Assembly (NCBI GenBank): GCA_020631235.1
Contig: JAHDHQ010000012.1
Span: 1 to 64,000 of the forward strand
From: Saprospiraceae bacterium
Lineage (GTDB): Bacteria > Bacteroidota > Bacteroidia > Chitinophagales > Saprospiraceae
Reading direction: 5' to 3'
Length of the DNA: 64,000 bases
Positions 19,448 to 28,622 of the stretch are shown here, one piece after another. Every line of letters begins with the position of its first letter. Within the stretch, counting starts at the first letter, position 1. Position numbers and translations under genes: made by a program. The notes beneath the pieces are model-generated. The model was not told where the DNA came from. It worked only from the letters and a program-made list of their open reading frames with translations, and searched no databases.

Positions 19448-19480
19448 GACGATGGATGATTTCATCCAGCGTGTCTCGTC
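19448..19480. repeat. Nested palindrome, REP-like
   Basis: An inner 6-bp stem (GGATGA, 19454-19459, with TCATCC, 19462-19467) is framed by GACGA (19448-19452) and TCGTC (19476-19480). It directly follows repeat copy 2 and is more GC-rich than its surroundings. It resembles REP-type palindromes handled by single-strand transposases, but no transposase is present in the window. Confidence 0.45.
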
Positions 19481-19526
19481 GAATAGGGGAAGGATGCTGT
19501 GATATCTATTGTTATAGCCTGGCTTT

Positions 19527-19640
19527 TTAATTATATTTTAAAAATAAATTTGAACCTCGATTTCCATCATTTTCTATTTTGATCATGTATACTCCATTTG
19601 GTATATCGGCTACATTTATTTGCAACCTAGCTTTATTTGT
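19527..19640 (-). pseudogene. Remnant: second half of a T9SS type A sorting domain
   Basis: On the minus strand, 37 codons read ARLQINVADIPNGVYMIKIE and on to FLKYN and a stop. This is the classic last part of a type A T9SS sorting domain (L/I-P-x-G-x-Y-x-x-x-I-x-x... then a basic end). It begins directly after an in-frame stop, so the front is missing. It overlaps the end of the neighbouring 102-residue gene by 8 nt. It complements the fragment at 18682-18828, which stops where this one should begin. Confidence 0.6.
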
Positions 19641-19941
19641 TTATGTATGTTGCTTTTTCATTTGTTTTTATTGATTTGACAGTTATAAATTGTTGCCCAT
19701 CTAATCTTCTTTTCGTTCGAATTAATATCCCTTTTGGTTTCTCTTTGTAAAAGATCGTGTCTCCCTTGATGTAGTCACCACCTGGTTCAAACGAGAATAC
19801 ATCACCAATTTGGTCGCCACTATAAAATTTATATAATCCTTTTGGCTCTATATTTCCGCATCCAATTGATATCAATCCAAGGGTTAAAATTAGTAATGAT
19901 ATTTGAAGGCTATTCTTTCTCGAATTTGGCTTTCTTTCCAT
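19633..19941 (-). CDS. Small putative lipoprotein, unknown function
   Basis: This 102-residue protein has a basic N-terminus (MERKPNSRKN), a hydrophobic core and a lipobox-like ISIGC at about residues 24-28. The mature part is short and charged, with no family recognised. Its last residues (ATYINK) lie exactly where a rearrangement breakpoint is suspected, so the C-terminus may be recent. It is 41 nt downstream of the next minus-strand gene and could be co-transcribed with it. Confidence 0.5.
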   Translation of the reverse strand: MERKPNSRKNSLQISLLILTLGLISIGCGNIEPKGLYKFYSGDQIGDVFSFEPGGDYIKGDTIFYKEKPKGILIRTKRRLDGQQFITVKSIKTNEKATYINK

Positions 19942-19982
19942 GTTTATGCATATTACAATTCTTCTTTTTGAAGATTTCGACC

Positions 19983-20540
19983 TTAATGCAATGCATCAAT
20001 ATTACTTCCTATTTCATATTTAAGTCGTTGTCCTATTGGACCTGAAGCATAGCCAACAACAGTTTCTTCCCTCTCATTACCATTTATGAAGTATTTGATA
20101 TTAACAGAACAGTCACCATTAATACCTATCCATTTGGTTTTACTTTGATCTGTTCCTAATTGGCTGATTGATTTATTATCACAACCAGTTATGCGAATAC
20201 TTGTTATTGTTTCTCCAGTGCTATTAATAAATTTTATACGCATAAAATTTAGCAAGTACATTATGAAAAAAAAATAGCCTATTGCAATTGGGATATTTGC
20301 CACTATGTACATTTTACTTCTGTTGAGTCCTTTCCTAATAGCTTTGTCATCTGAGGTTTGAAGATGTAACCATAATAGAACAGTGAAGTTTACTATTCCT
20401 GCAGCTATTAAATAGATGTATCCTATGAGGAATAGTGAATCGTTTTCACTAATCACATAACTAAGGAATATCGCAGTTCCTGTTAAAAAGGAAATGAGTG
20501 CTGTTGCATTCCCAATTTTTATTTTAGTTTCTCCTTTCAT
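19983..20540 (-). CDS. Small membrane protein, unknown function
   Basis: This 185-residue protein has three predicted membrane helices (about residues 13-31, 37-59 and 77-98). A C-terminal domain of about 80 residues follows, with a strand-rich pattern and two cysteines. No enzymatic motif is visible and I do not recognise the family. It lies upstream of the 102-residue lipoprotein on the same strand. The two may be a small unit of unknown purpose. Confidence 0.55.
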   Translation of the reverse strand: MKGETKIKIGNATALISFLTGTAIFLSYVISENDSLFLIGYIYLIAAGIVNFTVLLWLHLQTSDDKAIRKGLNRSKMYIVANIPIAIGYFFFIMYLLNFMRIKFINSTGETITSIRITGCDNKSISQLGTDQSKTKWIGINGDCSVNIKYFINGNEREETVVGYASGPIGQRLKYEIGSNIDALH

Positions 20541-20584
20541 TTTACTTGTGGATAACTAGATACAAAAGTCATTAACCAATATAA

Positions 20585-21937
20585 CTACTCATCAAGGGCA
20601 TCCAAAATAGATTTCTCATCGTACTTAATAAAATATACACCTGCTAGAAAACACAAAGCCGAACCTATCAAGGCACTTAAGCGTATACCGAAATCATCAC
20701 CAATGCTATTCCCTAAAGTGGTCAAAGCCGCAAATATGAAAATCCCAAAGGTCTGGCCAAACTTTTGGCTTAAAGTCCGCGCCGCAAAATACATACCCTC
20801 TTGATTGATCCCCGAAGTGTTCGAGTCATGCTTAACAATATCTGATAAAATAGCATTGGGCAAAACCCCTAAAAAAGACATGGGTATCGCCATACCTACA
20901 GCCAATATATAGGCTTGCGTCATAACATCTAAACCCTCATTTCCTAGCCAATATATACCTAAAAACATCACCGCCATAAACAGAAAAGCAGCTACTAAAA
21001 ATGGCTTCTTCCCATAGCGCTTAGCCACATAATTAACTAAAGGATAAAACACAAAGGATATACCCACTAACATACCCATAAGGGTGCCTACATGCCCATC
21101 GTCTAGACGCAAAAGGATGGTCACATAATACAACATACCAGCCATAATAATGGCCAAGGCCATAAAGTAGGCAAACTCTGCCACCACATAATATTTAAAA
21201 CTTGGATTAGCAAAACTGCGGCGAATGGCTTGCATCATCGGCACCTGCACATCCTGGGGTTGAGTATATTTTCTTTCGTCAATTAAATAAGCCGGTAACA
21301 ACATAAAAAAGGCGGAAAATATACCTAAAGCAATCATCGCATATTGCGTCCCTTGTATGCTTGCCTCGAGCGAAAAAGTGCTTTCCATAAAACTCGATAT
21401 ATTGGGCACTAACGATCCGATTAATATACCCATAGCGTAAGTAATCGATATCCACATAGACAAACTTAAACGCTCATTAGTAGTGTGTCCCAGTTCCGGA
21501 ATTAAAGCAAAAAAAGGCGTCAAATAAATGGTTAAACTCAGGTAAAACAACAACTGAATCACCACCAACCACACAATGTTCCATGTGCTAATACCTGCCA
21601 CCGGCGGAAAAAACAACAAAACCATAAATAAGGCCGTAGGTATAGCACCAAAACGCATAAAAGGTATCCTTCGACCCAAATTCCCTTTCCAATTATCACT
21701 AATAGAAGCTATCCATGGATCCGTAATAGCATCAAACAATCTGCCACTAGCTAAAGCAATAGTCACAATATTCAGAATACCCAAAAATACCATCTGACTG
21801 ATAAATACCGGGAGTCCAGCATCGTCGGGCGGCAAATAAAAATACACCAGTTGTAAATTGATCACATTGATGGTCGTTGCCCAACCCAACTGGCCAAGCG
21901 CATAAATAATTTTCTTCGAAAAAGGTAGTTTTTCCAT
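20585..21937 (-). CDS. GPH-family (MelB-like) sugar:cation symporter
   Basis: The 450-residue protein has about twelve hydrophobic segments. Its N-terminus (KIIYALGQLGWATTINVI) and the early D-A-I-T-D-P-W-I-A motif with a nearby GRRIPFM are hallmarks of the glycoside-pentoside-hexuronide:cation symporters. It lies 2 nt downstream of the alpha-galactosidase gene on the same strand, so uptake of an alpha-galactoside such as melibiose or raffinose-type sugar is a reasonable inference. Coupling to Na+ or H+ cannot be settled from sequence. It starts at an ATG. Confidence 0.85.
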   Translation of the reverse strand: MEKLPFSKKIIYALGQLGWATTINVINLQLVYFYLPPDDAGLPVFISQMVFLGILNIVTIALASGRLFDAITDPWIASISDNWKGNLGRRIPFMRFGAIPTALFMVLLFFPPVAGISTWNIVWLVVIQLLFYLSLTIYLTPFFALIPELGHTTNERLSLSMWISITYAMGILIGSLVPNISSFMESTFSLEASIQGTQYAMIALGIFSAFFMLLPAYLIDERKYTQPQDVQVPMMQAIRRSFANPSFKYYVVAEFAYFMALAIIMAGMLYYVTILLRLDDGHVGTLMGMLVGISFVFYPLVNYVAKRYGKKPFLVAAFLFMAVMFLGIYWLGNEGLDVMTQAYILAVGMAIPMSFLGVLPNAILSDIVKHDSNTSGINQEGMYFAARTLSQKFGQTFGIFIFAALTTLGNSIGDDFGIRLSALIGSALCFLAGVYFIKYDEKSILDALDE

Positions 21938-21939
21938 AA

Positions 21940-23895
21940 TTACAAACTAAATAATCCTATTTGTTTATCGCCGCTTTGTTCGACTTTTAATGCTTTTAAA
22001 GATATCATGCTTGGCTTAAAATCTTTCGGCATTTCGATAAGTAATGTACTGGCTTTTATAAAATTTTCTCCTCGCTGCTCTATCTTAATGTGGTCACCGA
22101 GACTTTGTATTTCCAAACTAATGCCTGGAAATAAATGATCGTCACAAGCCAGAATCCGACCTTTGACCTCTGATAAAATCCGAGACACCTTGGCCTCATA
22201 TGGCTTTAGCTCTTTCCATGGTTTAGCGGACAAATTAGCCATTAAAACAAATGATTTACCTCCTGCGCTAAAGTCCACGGTATACCTTTTCTTTGACTGC
22301 TGGATATCACCTATCTCTATATCGACTAATGGAAACTGACTTTTATATAAAGCCATCATCTCTGCTGTGTATTCCGATATATCATCGGATATAAATTGTA
22401 ATGAACCGACTACTTGATTGACTAAAAACAAGGTTTTACGCTGTGTTGCTGTTAAACGAGTACCTTCTCGCAAAATGGCTACATCTGGATCGTTATTAAA
22501 AAAGAAACCATCTAACATAGCACGCTGAAGTGAGGACCTCAGTGCCGACAATGTGGACACTCTTTCTGGATACCGTATAATCCTAGCTAATAAAGGATCT
22601 TCCCATTTAGGTGAAATATCCGCACTCACTCGACAAAAATCAGTGATGCCTGCCGCTGAGGCTAAAGGCACACCGCAAGCTAACCATCTTACTTCTGGAG
22701 CTAAATCGATGAGCCACTGCAAAGCTTTTCGGAGATATTGGCCACGTGTAGTGCCTGCAGGCACCTGGATGCTCAATGCGTATAGAAAATCAATCTTGAA
22801 AAAACGAAAACCCCAACTCATCATCCTTTCCAAACTATCATGGATATGTTGCTTAACTGCGTCTTGTGACCAATCCAAACAATAAAAATTACCTGACCAA
22901 TCTGGAGAAAAACCAGCTACAATACGCTGACCTGCCTCATCTTTTAAAAACCATGTTAAAGGAATATCAGCCGCTTCCTCCGCTATAAAGGGTGCAAACC
23001 AAAGTCCAGGTGTATATCCAGCATCCATTATGGCTTTTACAATCGATTCCATTTCACCTTCAAACTTGGCATTGCAAGACCAATTCCCTACCGCTTTTTG
23101 CCAACCATCATCTATCTGAAAATAATCAATGGGTATTTCGTGGTCCTTCAAAGACTGCAGATTATTCCTTAAAATACTTGGCGATATGTGCGTATAATAT
23201 TGATACCAGCTCGTCCAGCCAGCGGCTCGAACAGACCTACACTCAAATGCAAGCTTAGATTTCCATGCATCCCATACCTGTGCATAGTCTCCGATACACA
23301 CCAAAATAGATAGGGCATATTCTTCTGACACTTCCCATACTGCTGGCAAATCTTTACTGATGCGCAATTGGTTTTGTTTTGCCAATGTTTCAAAAGTCGT
23401 CAAACCATCCGTTTCATCTAAGGATGCCCAAAGATGTGTTTGCCCATCAACTTTAAAATAAATGTATGTGTAGCTTCTTACCCGAACATCGCTTGTTGTA
23501 TCTGCTGTAAAATGAGCATCTCCATATTGTTCTAGATGATATTTTTTCCTAAAGCCTTTAGTCCAAGTACTTAAGGCAAGCGGCTTTTCTTTAGCACTAT
23601 ATTCTGTACTTTCAGTCCAAGTCTGAAAACCATTTGCCCCTATTTTCACATCAGCTCTAAACGGCATCGGGATAAACCAAGCCAAACGCGCATGGTACAA
23701 TGTTGTTTTTGCTTTGACGATTAATCGTAGACTTTGTTGGTGCGTTTCATAGCGTATTTCTACATGTTTATCCTCATGATCCATGAGCATAGAATGAACG
23801 CTTATTTCTTCTCCATTGGATAGCTTTGCTGAAAATTCAAAATGCACCTTTCTCCTTTTGTCTATATGTAAGGTAATATTTTTATTAACTTTCAA
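21940..23895 (-). CDS. Alpha-galactosidase-like glycoside hydrolase (GH36/clan GH-D)
   Basis: The 651-residue protein has an N-terminal beta-sandwich (about 1-230) and a TIM barrel. The barrel contains W-T-S-W-Y, YFQIDDGWQ, a nucleophile aspartate in FFKIDF (about residue 368) and a candidate acid/base aspartate in RVSADI (about residue 426). A C-terminal beta domain follows. There is no signal peptide, so it acts in the cytoplasm on sugars imported by the adjacent symporter. The start codon is TTG: a TAG stop directly precedes it and the next methionine is about 35 residues in. Only 2 nt separate it from the divergent O-antigen ligase start codon, so each promoter must lie inside the other gene. 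Confidence 0.85.
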   Translation of the reverse strand: MKVNKNITLHIDKRRKVHFEFSAKLSNGEEISVHSMLMDHEDKHVEIRYETHQQSLRLIVKAKTTLYHARLAWFIPMPFRADVKIGANGFQTWTESTEYSAKEKPLALSTWTKGFRKKYHLEQYGDAHFTADTTSDVRVRSYTYIYFKVDGQTHLWASLDETDGLTTFETLAKQNQLRISKDLPAVWEVSEEYALSILVCIGDYAQVWDAWKSKLAFECRSVRAAGWTSWYQYYTHISPSILRNNLQSLKDHEIPIDYFQIDDGWQKAVGNWSCNAKFEGEMESIVKAIMDAGYTPGLWFAPFIAEEAADIPLTWFLKDEAGQRIVAGFSPDWSGNFYCLDWSQDAVKQHIHDSLERMMSWGFRFFKIDFLYALSIQVPAGTTRGQYLRKALQWLIDLAPEVRWLACGVPLASAAGITDFCRVSADISPKWEDPLLARIIRYPERVSTLSALRSSLQRAMLDGFFFNNDPDVAILREGTRLTATQRKTLFLVNQVVGSLQFISDDISEYTAEMMALYKSQFPLVDIEIGDIQQSKKRYTVDFSAGGKSFVLMANLSAKPWKELKPYEAKVSRILSEVKGRILACDDHLFPGISLEIQSLGDHIKIEQRGENFIKASTLLIEMPKDFKPSMISLKALKVEQSGDKQIGLFSL

Positions 23896-23897
23896 CT

Positions 23898-25766
23898 ATG
23901 CTTGCGACAAAATTAGCCAAGATCCAACAAATAATACTTGCGCTTTTATTGGTGGTTTTTACATGGCAAAGTAACATCGATGCCCTTCAGATTTCGACGC
24001 ATTTTTATATGCCTGTTTTCTTAATCTCTGCTTTTGCTCTGATAGCTTTGAGTTTCTTTAGTCCTACAAAATCGACCCTTCGTTTCTCTTGGGTAGATGT
24101 CAGTTTTTCAGCTTGGGTAATTTGGCATTTTGTATCATTTTTCTGGGCTGAAAAGCCGTTTTTAATATGGGATACAGCCTTTCACTGGTTGAGTTTATTT
24201 ATAGGGTACATCGCTTTTAAAAGAGTAGATATCTCCTCATTTAGTCCTAGGTTTTGGTCCTATTTTTTGAGTGTTTGGCTAGCTATCTTTCTTGTGTCAT
24301 TAGCTCTCTTCTTTTTTGAGTTAGCTGCCCTTTCCGCTGGATGGCTATTTACTTCAGACGATTTGTTACAAACTAAAGCATTGATAAACGTACACGGAAA
24401 CTATTTGTCGGCCCTGCTAATGTTACTTATACCTGCCTACTTTATGCTTTTTCAGTGGAGGATGGTTTCTCCGTTCTTGGTCGCTATTATGTTGCTTATT
24501 CATTTATTTTTTCTGATTTCTTTAAGTGCAAAAGCCAGTTTAATAGCGCTGTGTATTGCTGGCTTATATTATCTTTTTGCTACACCATTCTTTAAACCAT
24601 TTAGATGGAAAGCAAGCATAGGGATGCTACTCCTATTTGTCTTTTTGGGTGGTTCAATGTTGCTCAATCCTCAAAGTCCGATTCAGTCATACAATCCACT
24701 GAGACCCTTATTGATGGAGACCAAGGATGAGCGAGCTAGTTTGTGGAATAAGAGTATATCCTTGTGTCAAGAAAAACCGATCCTCGGATGGGGTGATGGG
24801 CATTGGAAAATAGAACACTTAAAATATGGTGTTGAGTCTTACAAAAGGGCCTATTTTTCGGACAGATATTTTAGCCATGCTCATAATATTTGGTTTCAGA
24901 CTGCGAGTGAATTAGGCATCATAGGTATTTCGCTTTTACTGATATTGTTAGTTTGTGTTTGGGTCTATATCTTACGATCTTCGCACAAAGCGATGCTTGG
25001 TTTCTATTTTTTAGCCTGGTTCTGCCTATCCTTTTTTTATGGATTAGCCTATCCTGTATCCAGTAAATTATCTATACCTACGGTGTTCTTGATGTTTATT
25101 TTTGCCAATGTTGGGAAACCTAAGTTTAGCATTGGATCTACATTGAATAAAACAATACTTGTTGCAAACCTAATGCTTGCTGGTACTTGGTCTATCTATC
25201 AGCTTAACAATCATTATCTCTTCCAATCGATCATCGACCTAGAAAAAAATAAAGCTTATTCCAAAGCTGCGGAAGCCTACAACCAATTGCAAAACTCTAG
25301 CTTCAATCTACTACTGGGTCCAAAGCCCATAGCCCTTAGAAAAGCCAAGGCTTTATGGAGAAGTAAACAAAAAGATGAAGCTATACTCTCGCTTAATGAA
25401 TCATTAGCTATCCATCCGTACGACTGGAATACTTGGCACTTATTGGGTAAATATTACCTTAATCGAAAAGAAAAAACTAAAGCGTATGAGGCTTTCAATA
25501 CGGCCACTATCATCAATCCAAATCATTTTGATTCGCATTTGCAAGCCGCTAAATTAGCTTACCAGAAGAATAACAAACAAGCTGCCAGAGCGCATTTAGC
25601 TTTTTACGAAAAGGATATTTTAAGCAAAAGAGCCAGTTTCTTTTCGGATGATAAGTTTTATACCCAAGATCCACATATTTTAAGTTACTTAGAAACACTT
25701 TGCTTACTAGAAGATGGAGTACTAGCTATCCGGGAAAAGTACGAAGTGAGTAACCAAATTGATTAA
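23898..25766 (+). CDS. O-antigen ligase/polymerase-like membrane protein with C-terminal TPRs
   Basis: The 622-residue protein has about a dozen membrane helices in residues 1-430. A periplasmic loop holds ERASLWNKSISLCQEKPILG and the conserved SHAHNIWFQ histidine region of the Wzy_C/WaaL superfamily. The C-terminal 180 residues form TPR-like helical pairs (for example WHLLGKYYLNRKEKTKAYEAF). Such proteins polymerise or ligate lipid-linked glycans on the periplasmic side. It is the only plus-strand gene in the glycan locus. Its 3' end overlaps the convergent sulfotransferase gene by 41 nt. Confidence 0.82.
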   Translation: MLATKLAKIQQIILALLLVVFTWQSNIDALQISTHFYMPVFLISAFALIALSFFSPTKSTLRFSWVDVSFSAWVIWHFVSFFWAEKPFLIWDTAFHWLSLFIGYIAFKRVDISSFSPRFWSYFLSVWLAIFLVSLALFFFELAALSAGWLFTSDDLLQTKALINVHGNYLSALLMLLIPAYFMLFQWRMVSPFLVAIMLLIHLFFLISLSAKASLIALCIAGLYYLFATPFFKPFRWKASIGMLLLFVFLGGSMLLNPQSPIQSYNPLRPLLMETKDERASLWNKSISLCQEKPILGWGDGHWKIEHLKYGVESYKRAYFSDRYFSHAHNIWFQTASELGIIGISLLLILLVCVWVYILRSSHKAMLGFYFLAWFCLSFFYGLAYPVSSKLSIPTVFLMFIFANVGKPKFSIGSTLNKTILVANLMLAGTWSIYQLNNHYLFQSIIDLEKNKAYSKAAEAYNQLQNSSFNLLLGPKPIALRKAKALWRSKQKDEAILSLNESLAIHPYDWNTWHLLGKYYLNRKEKTKAYEAFNTATIINPNHFDSHLQAAKLAYQKNNKQAARAHLAFYEKDILSKRASFFSDDKFYTQDPHILSYLETLCLLEDGVLAIREKYEVSNQID

Positions 25767-26532
25767 ATAGACTTTCATACGGTTTAAAACTGTCAGTCAA
25801 TGTATTCCATAGATCTGAGTCGATACTTTTAAATTTTCTAAGATTCATATTTTGTAAACCTTCTATTTGTCCCGCCTGATTATGAGCTTTAAACCGCTCT
25901 GGCAAATGGAGTGTATTTAGTTTAGGGAGGAATGAAAGTAGATGTTCCTTAGCCATCATCCAGTCATCGGTTAAGGTTTCATAGCTAAGGGTCATCATAT
26001 GGTCTAAACCTATTTGGTTTTGTTGATGATAGCCAAAACACTGAATAGTATACTGAGCAGCTTGTTGGATAGTAACTTGATTTCTTTGATGATAACTAAT
26101 CGCTAAAGCATATGGATCGCGTACTAAACTGATAAAATAACACGTCCGAAAAACGGATTGGATATGATGTGCTCTAAGCAATTGTGGAGGACTTTTTTCC
26201 AGTAAGTAGGGTGCTGATAAATCCCATTGCTTTCTCCACTCAGTTTTTAGAATCTCAAAAGGTATCTCATAGTCTTTGTCCCATAATCGCGAATGGTCTA
26301 TACTTTTTCGAGATACTTTTAAGCCAAAACCTTCCCTTGTGCCAAAAGTGTTTAAAGGACTCACACTTGTATTATTAGACAAAATCTCATGTAAAACAGT
26401 GGAGCCAGCATAGGCTTGAGAAAGAATAAATACATATTGTTTAGGAGCCTCTTTAAACAATACATTGTTTTTCCAGTGGGCCCATCGGTAAGCGCGATGA
26501 ACAAGATCATATATCCAAGTTTTATTTACCAC
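25726..26532 (-). CDS. Sulfotransferase-family protein
   Basis: The 268-residue protein carries a 5'-phosphosulfate-binding-like loop, FILSQAYAGSTVLHEIL (about residues 35-51). It also carries the 3'-phosphate-binding-like segment SLVRDPYALAISYH (about 133-147). These are the two PAPS motifs of the P-loop sulfotransferases, although the usual R-S-G-T is changed to Y-A-G-S-T. No signal peptide is present. It probably sulfates a surface glycan made by the neighbouring genes. The start is GTG, overlapping the SGNH gene by 7 nt, which suggests translational coupling. Confidence 0.75.
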   Translation of the reverse strand: MVNKTWIYDLVHRAYRWAHWKNNVLFKEAPKQYVFILSQAYAGSTVLHEILSNNTSVSPLNTFGTREGFGLKVSRKSIDHSRLWDKDYEIPFEILKTEWRKQWDLSAPYLLEKSPPQLLRAHHIQSVFRTCYFISLVRDPYALAISYHQRNQVTIQQAAQYTIQCFGYHQQNQIGLDHMMTLSYETLTDDWMMAKEHLLSFLPKLNTLHLPERFKAHNQAGQIEGLQNMNLRKFKSIDSDLWNTLTDSFKPYESLFNQFGYSLRTFPG

Positions 26533-27497
26533 TGGTATGCCTTCACGATTTCTTTAGTTAAAATGCTATGTCCGAATGTATTTAAATGTGGATCAAAATC
26601 AAAATATACGGCTTGGATAGAATCCGCTTTATGCAATGCCTCACAAGGGTCAATGATCGGAAAATTATCACCTGCTGTCTCTTGAATTTTTGCGTAAAAC
26701 GTACTAGGACACGCTAATGAATCATAAGGGATATTTGCAAAGTCTTGATATCTGTTAATGTATCTTCGGCTAATCTGATGACCATGTGGAATAAGCAATA
26801 TTTGTGTGTTTACGTGATGGCATTTTTTTTCTAACTTTTTCCAATATCGAACCCAGCGATCAAATGCTTTATCCATTCCATTGGTAAGTTGATTAATGTC
26901 TTGGATGTAGCTAGGATTAGCCTTCAGAAACATTTTAGTTCTAGCTGAATACGCCCGTTTTCCAGACGCTTTTCTTTGTGGTGTACTGCTGGTTTTTAAG
27001 CCACGGAGTCGGTAATTGATAAAGGGAACTATCGTGAATGTACTTGAGACTAGCCAGTATATGTTTCTAGCCACCGTTTGTTTTTGCCAGTCAATTGGAT
27101 ATTGGATGTCTAGCAAGTCATTACCTTCGTAAACCTGATACAATATGCTTTTTGGTTTAAATCGATTCATACGTTTAGTGGCGATCGATACGTGTTGCTT
27201 GATACCTGTACCAACTAAACCTGCATTTATGATGGTTTTATCAGGAAACTGTTCTTTTAATTGGTCTACAAAACCACCTGGACTAGCGGCAAAAGAATCT
27301 CCGAAAACCAATAAATCGACCGATGAGCTTGTGAGTTCTGCCTCACTGTTGAGCGCTTTAAGTTCAGCCTTATAAAAGTCTACTAATTGATATCTGTAGA
27401 TTATCTCCAGCCCCGACATTGACAAAAACAACATCAATAATCCATATATAAACCAATAAGCTAGTTTTTTAACATGCATCGTCCTACTTCTATCCAT
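26526..27497 (-). CDS. SGNH/GDSL-like membrane-anchored hydrolase or acyltransferase
   Basis: The 323-residue protein has one N-terminal membrane helix (about residues 11-30). It then has LLVFGDSFA (block I serine), an NAGLVGTGI glycine/asparagine segment, V-Y-E-GND (block III) and DPHLNTFGH (block V Asp-x-x-His). This is a complete SGNH catalytic set. The placement suggests a periplasmic enzyme that adds or removes acetyl groups on a glycan. The start could be residue 7 (MHVKKL) instead of residue 1. It overlaps the sulfotransferase gene by 7 nt and is 12 nt from the glycosyltransferase gene upstream. Confidence 0.78.
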   Translation of the reverse strand: MDRSRTMHVKKLAYWFIYGLLMLFLSMSGLEIIYRYQLVDFYKAELKALNSEAELTSSSVDLLVFGDSFAASPGGFVDQLKEQFPDKTIINAGLVGTGIKQHVSIATKRMNRFKPKSILYQVYEGNDLLDIQYPIDWQKQTVARNIYWLVSSTFTIVPFINYRLRGLKTSSTPQRKASGKRAYSARTKMFLKANPSYIQDINQLTNGMDKAFDRWVRYWKKLEKKCHHVNTQILLIPHGHQISRRYINRYQDFANIPYDSLACPSTFYAKIQETAGDNFPIIDPCEALHKADSIQAVYFDFDPHLNTFGHSILTKEIVKAYQW

Positions 27498-27509
27498 AAA
27501 GATAAAAGT

Positions 27510-28622
27510 TTAGCTTTTAGCATGAATGGCTTCTCTGTAAATCGAACTTAATTGATGGGCTAAGGCTTCATAGCTAAAATGTCGATTAAAATGATCGATG
27601 ATACCTGCTTTTGATGGTTTTGCTAAGCGCGCGCAAGTTTCAAAAATATGAGCTAATTCCTGGTGATCGCCGACCGTATACAAATACCCAATCGATGCAT
27701 TTTTAGTCAATTCGATAAATGAAGGGATCGACGTCAAAATAGGTGTTAATCCACATGACATCGCTTCCATAAGTGCATAGCCACTCCCCTCTTTATGACT
27801 CGCTGCTACAAAATAATCTGCGGCCGACAAATATCTGGAAATCTGGTTTCGATCGATAAATCCGTAGAGGGTGACTCTATCCGCGAGCTGATATGTACTG
27901 ATGTAATTTTTTATCTCTTCTTCTAAAAAAGTCTGCTTATAAATCATGTGCAAATGGGCATCTTCATCCTTCTTGGCAAATGTTTTAAATGCTTTTAAAA
28001 CAGTCATAGGGTCTTTATTGGAGTTCAAATTTCCAATCCATAAAAAACAAGGCTTACCCTTTAATACCAGGTCACCATCTGCTACAAAACTCATTTCTGA
28101 AGATGCTTCCATGATGAAACGAAATTGGTTTGCTTGTGCTAATTTTGCTTCTAAAATCGGTATTTCCATGCCTTTAGCCGATAGTAGAAAAAGATCTACT
28201 AAACGCAAAAATGGTCGTTGAATCCATGGATATTTTACCTTCGTTAGTCCACCATGGTCTTGCACGATGTATGGAATATTTGCGTTTGCTTTAGCTAAGT
28301 TGTGATGAGCTACCGGTCGATAAATATTATTAGCATGTATGACTTCGATGCCTAGTTCTTTGATTTGCTGGGTAAGTACATGGTTGTATGCTCGGGCGCT
28401 ATGCCATGGCTTTAAAAAGCCCGGGAGTGAGTCCTGGATAAAATGATAATGAACCTTTTTCGCAACAAAGTAGTGATCCTTCGAAAACCGATAAAAAACA
28501 TGCACTTCGTTTCCCACTTGAGCCAATGCCTCCACAAGACATACCGTCGAATAATGACGACTCACCATTTGTTCAGCTTCTAAACCTTCATCATAAAAAT
28601 GCAATACAAAAGCTATTTTCAT
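27510..28622 (-). CDS. Glycosyltransferase family 4
   Basis: The 370-residue cytoplasmic protein has the GT-B layout. Its N-terminal half begins MKIAFVLHFY, and its C-terminal half holds LWIGNLNSNKDP and a donor-binding E-x7-E-type motif in KEGSGYALMEAMSCGL. I chose the MKIAF start at 28622 because it overlaps the previous stop as ATGA; an ATG three codons upstream (28631) is also possible. It probably adds a sugar to a lipid-linked glycan in the cytoplasm. The donor and linkage are not readable from sequence. Confidence 0.85.
   Translation of the reverse strand: MKIAFVLHFYDEGLEAEQMVSRHYSTVCLVEALAQVGNEVHVFYRFSKDHYFVAKKVHYHFIQDSLPGFLKPWHSARAYNHVLTQQIKELGIEVIHANNIYRPVAHHNLAKANANIPYIVQDHGGLTKVKYPWIQRPFLRLVDLFLLSAKGMEIPILEAKLAQANQFRFIMEASSEMSFVADGDLVLKGKPCFLWIGNLNSNKDPMTVLKAFKTFAKKDEDAHLHMIYKQTFLEEEIKNYISTYQLADRVTLYGFIDRNQISRYLSAADYFVAASHKEGSGYALMEAMSCGLTPILTSIPSFIELTKNASIGYLYTVGDHQELAHIFETCARLAKPSKAGIIDHFNRHFSYEALAHQLSSIYREAIHAKS

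Noticed and set aside
20585-23895. A full polysaccharide utilisation locus
   Set aside because: There is no SusC/SusD pair, so the symporter and alpha-galactosidase are only a simple uptake/hydrolysis pair.
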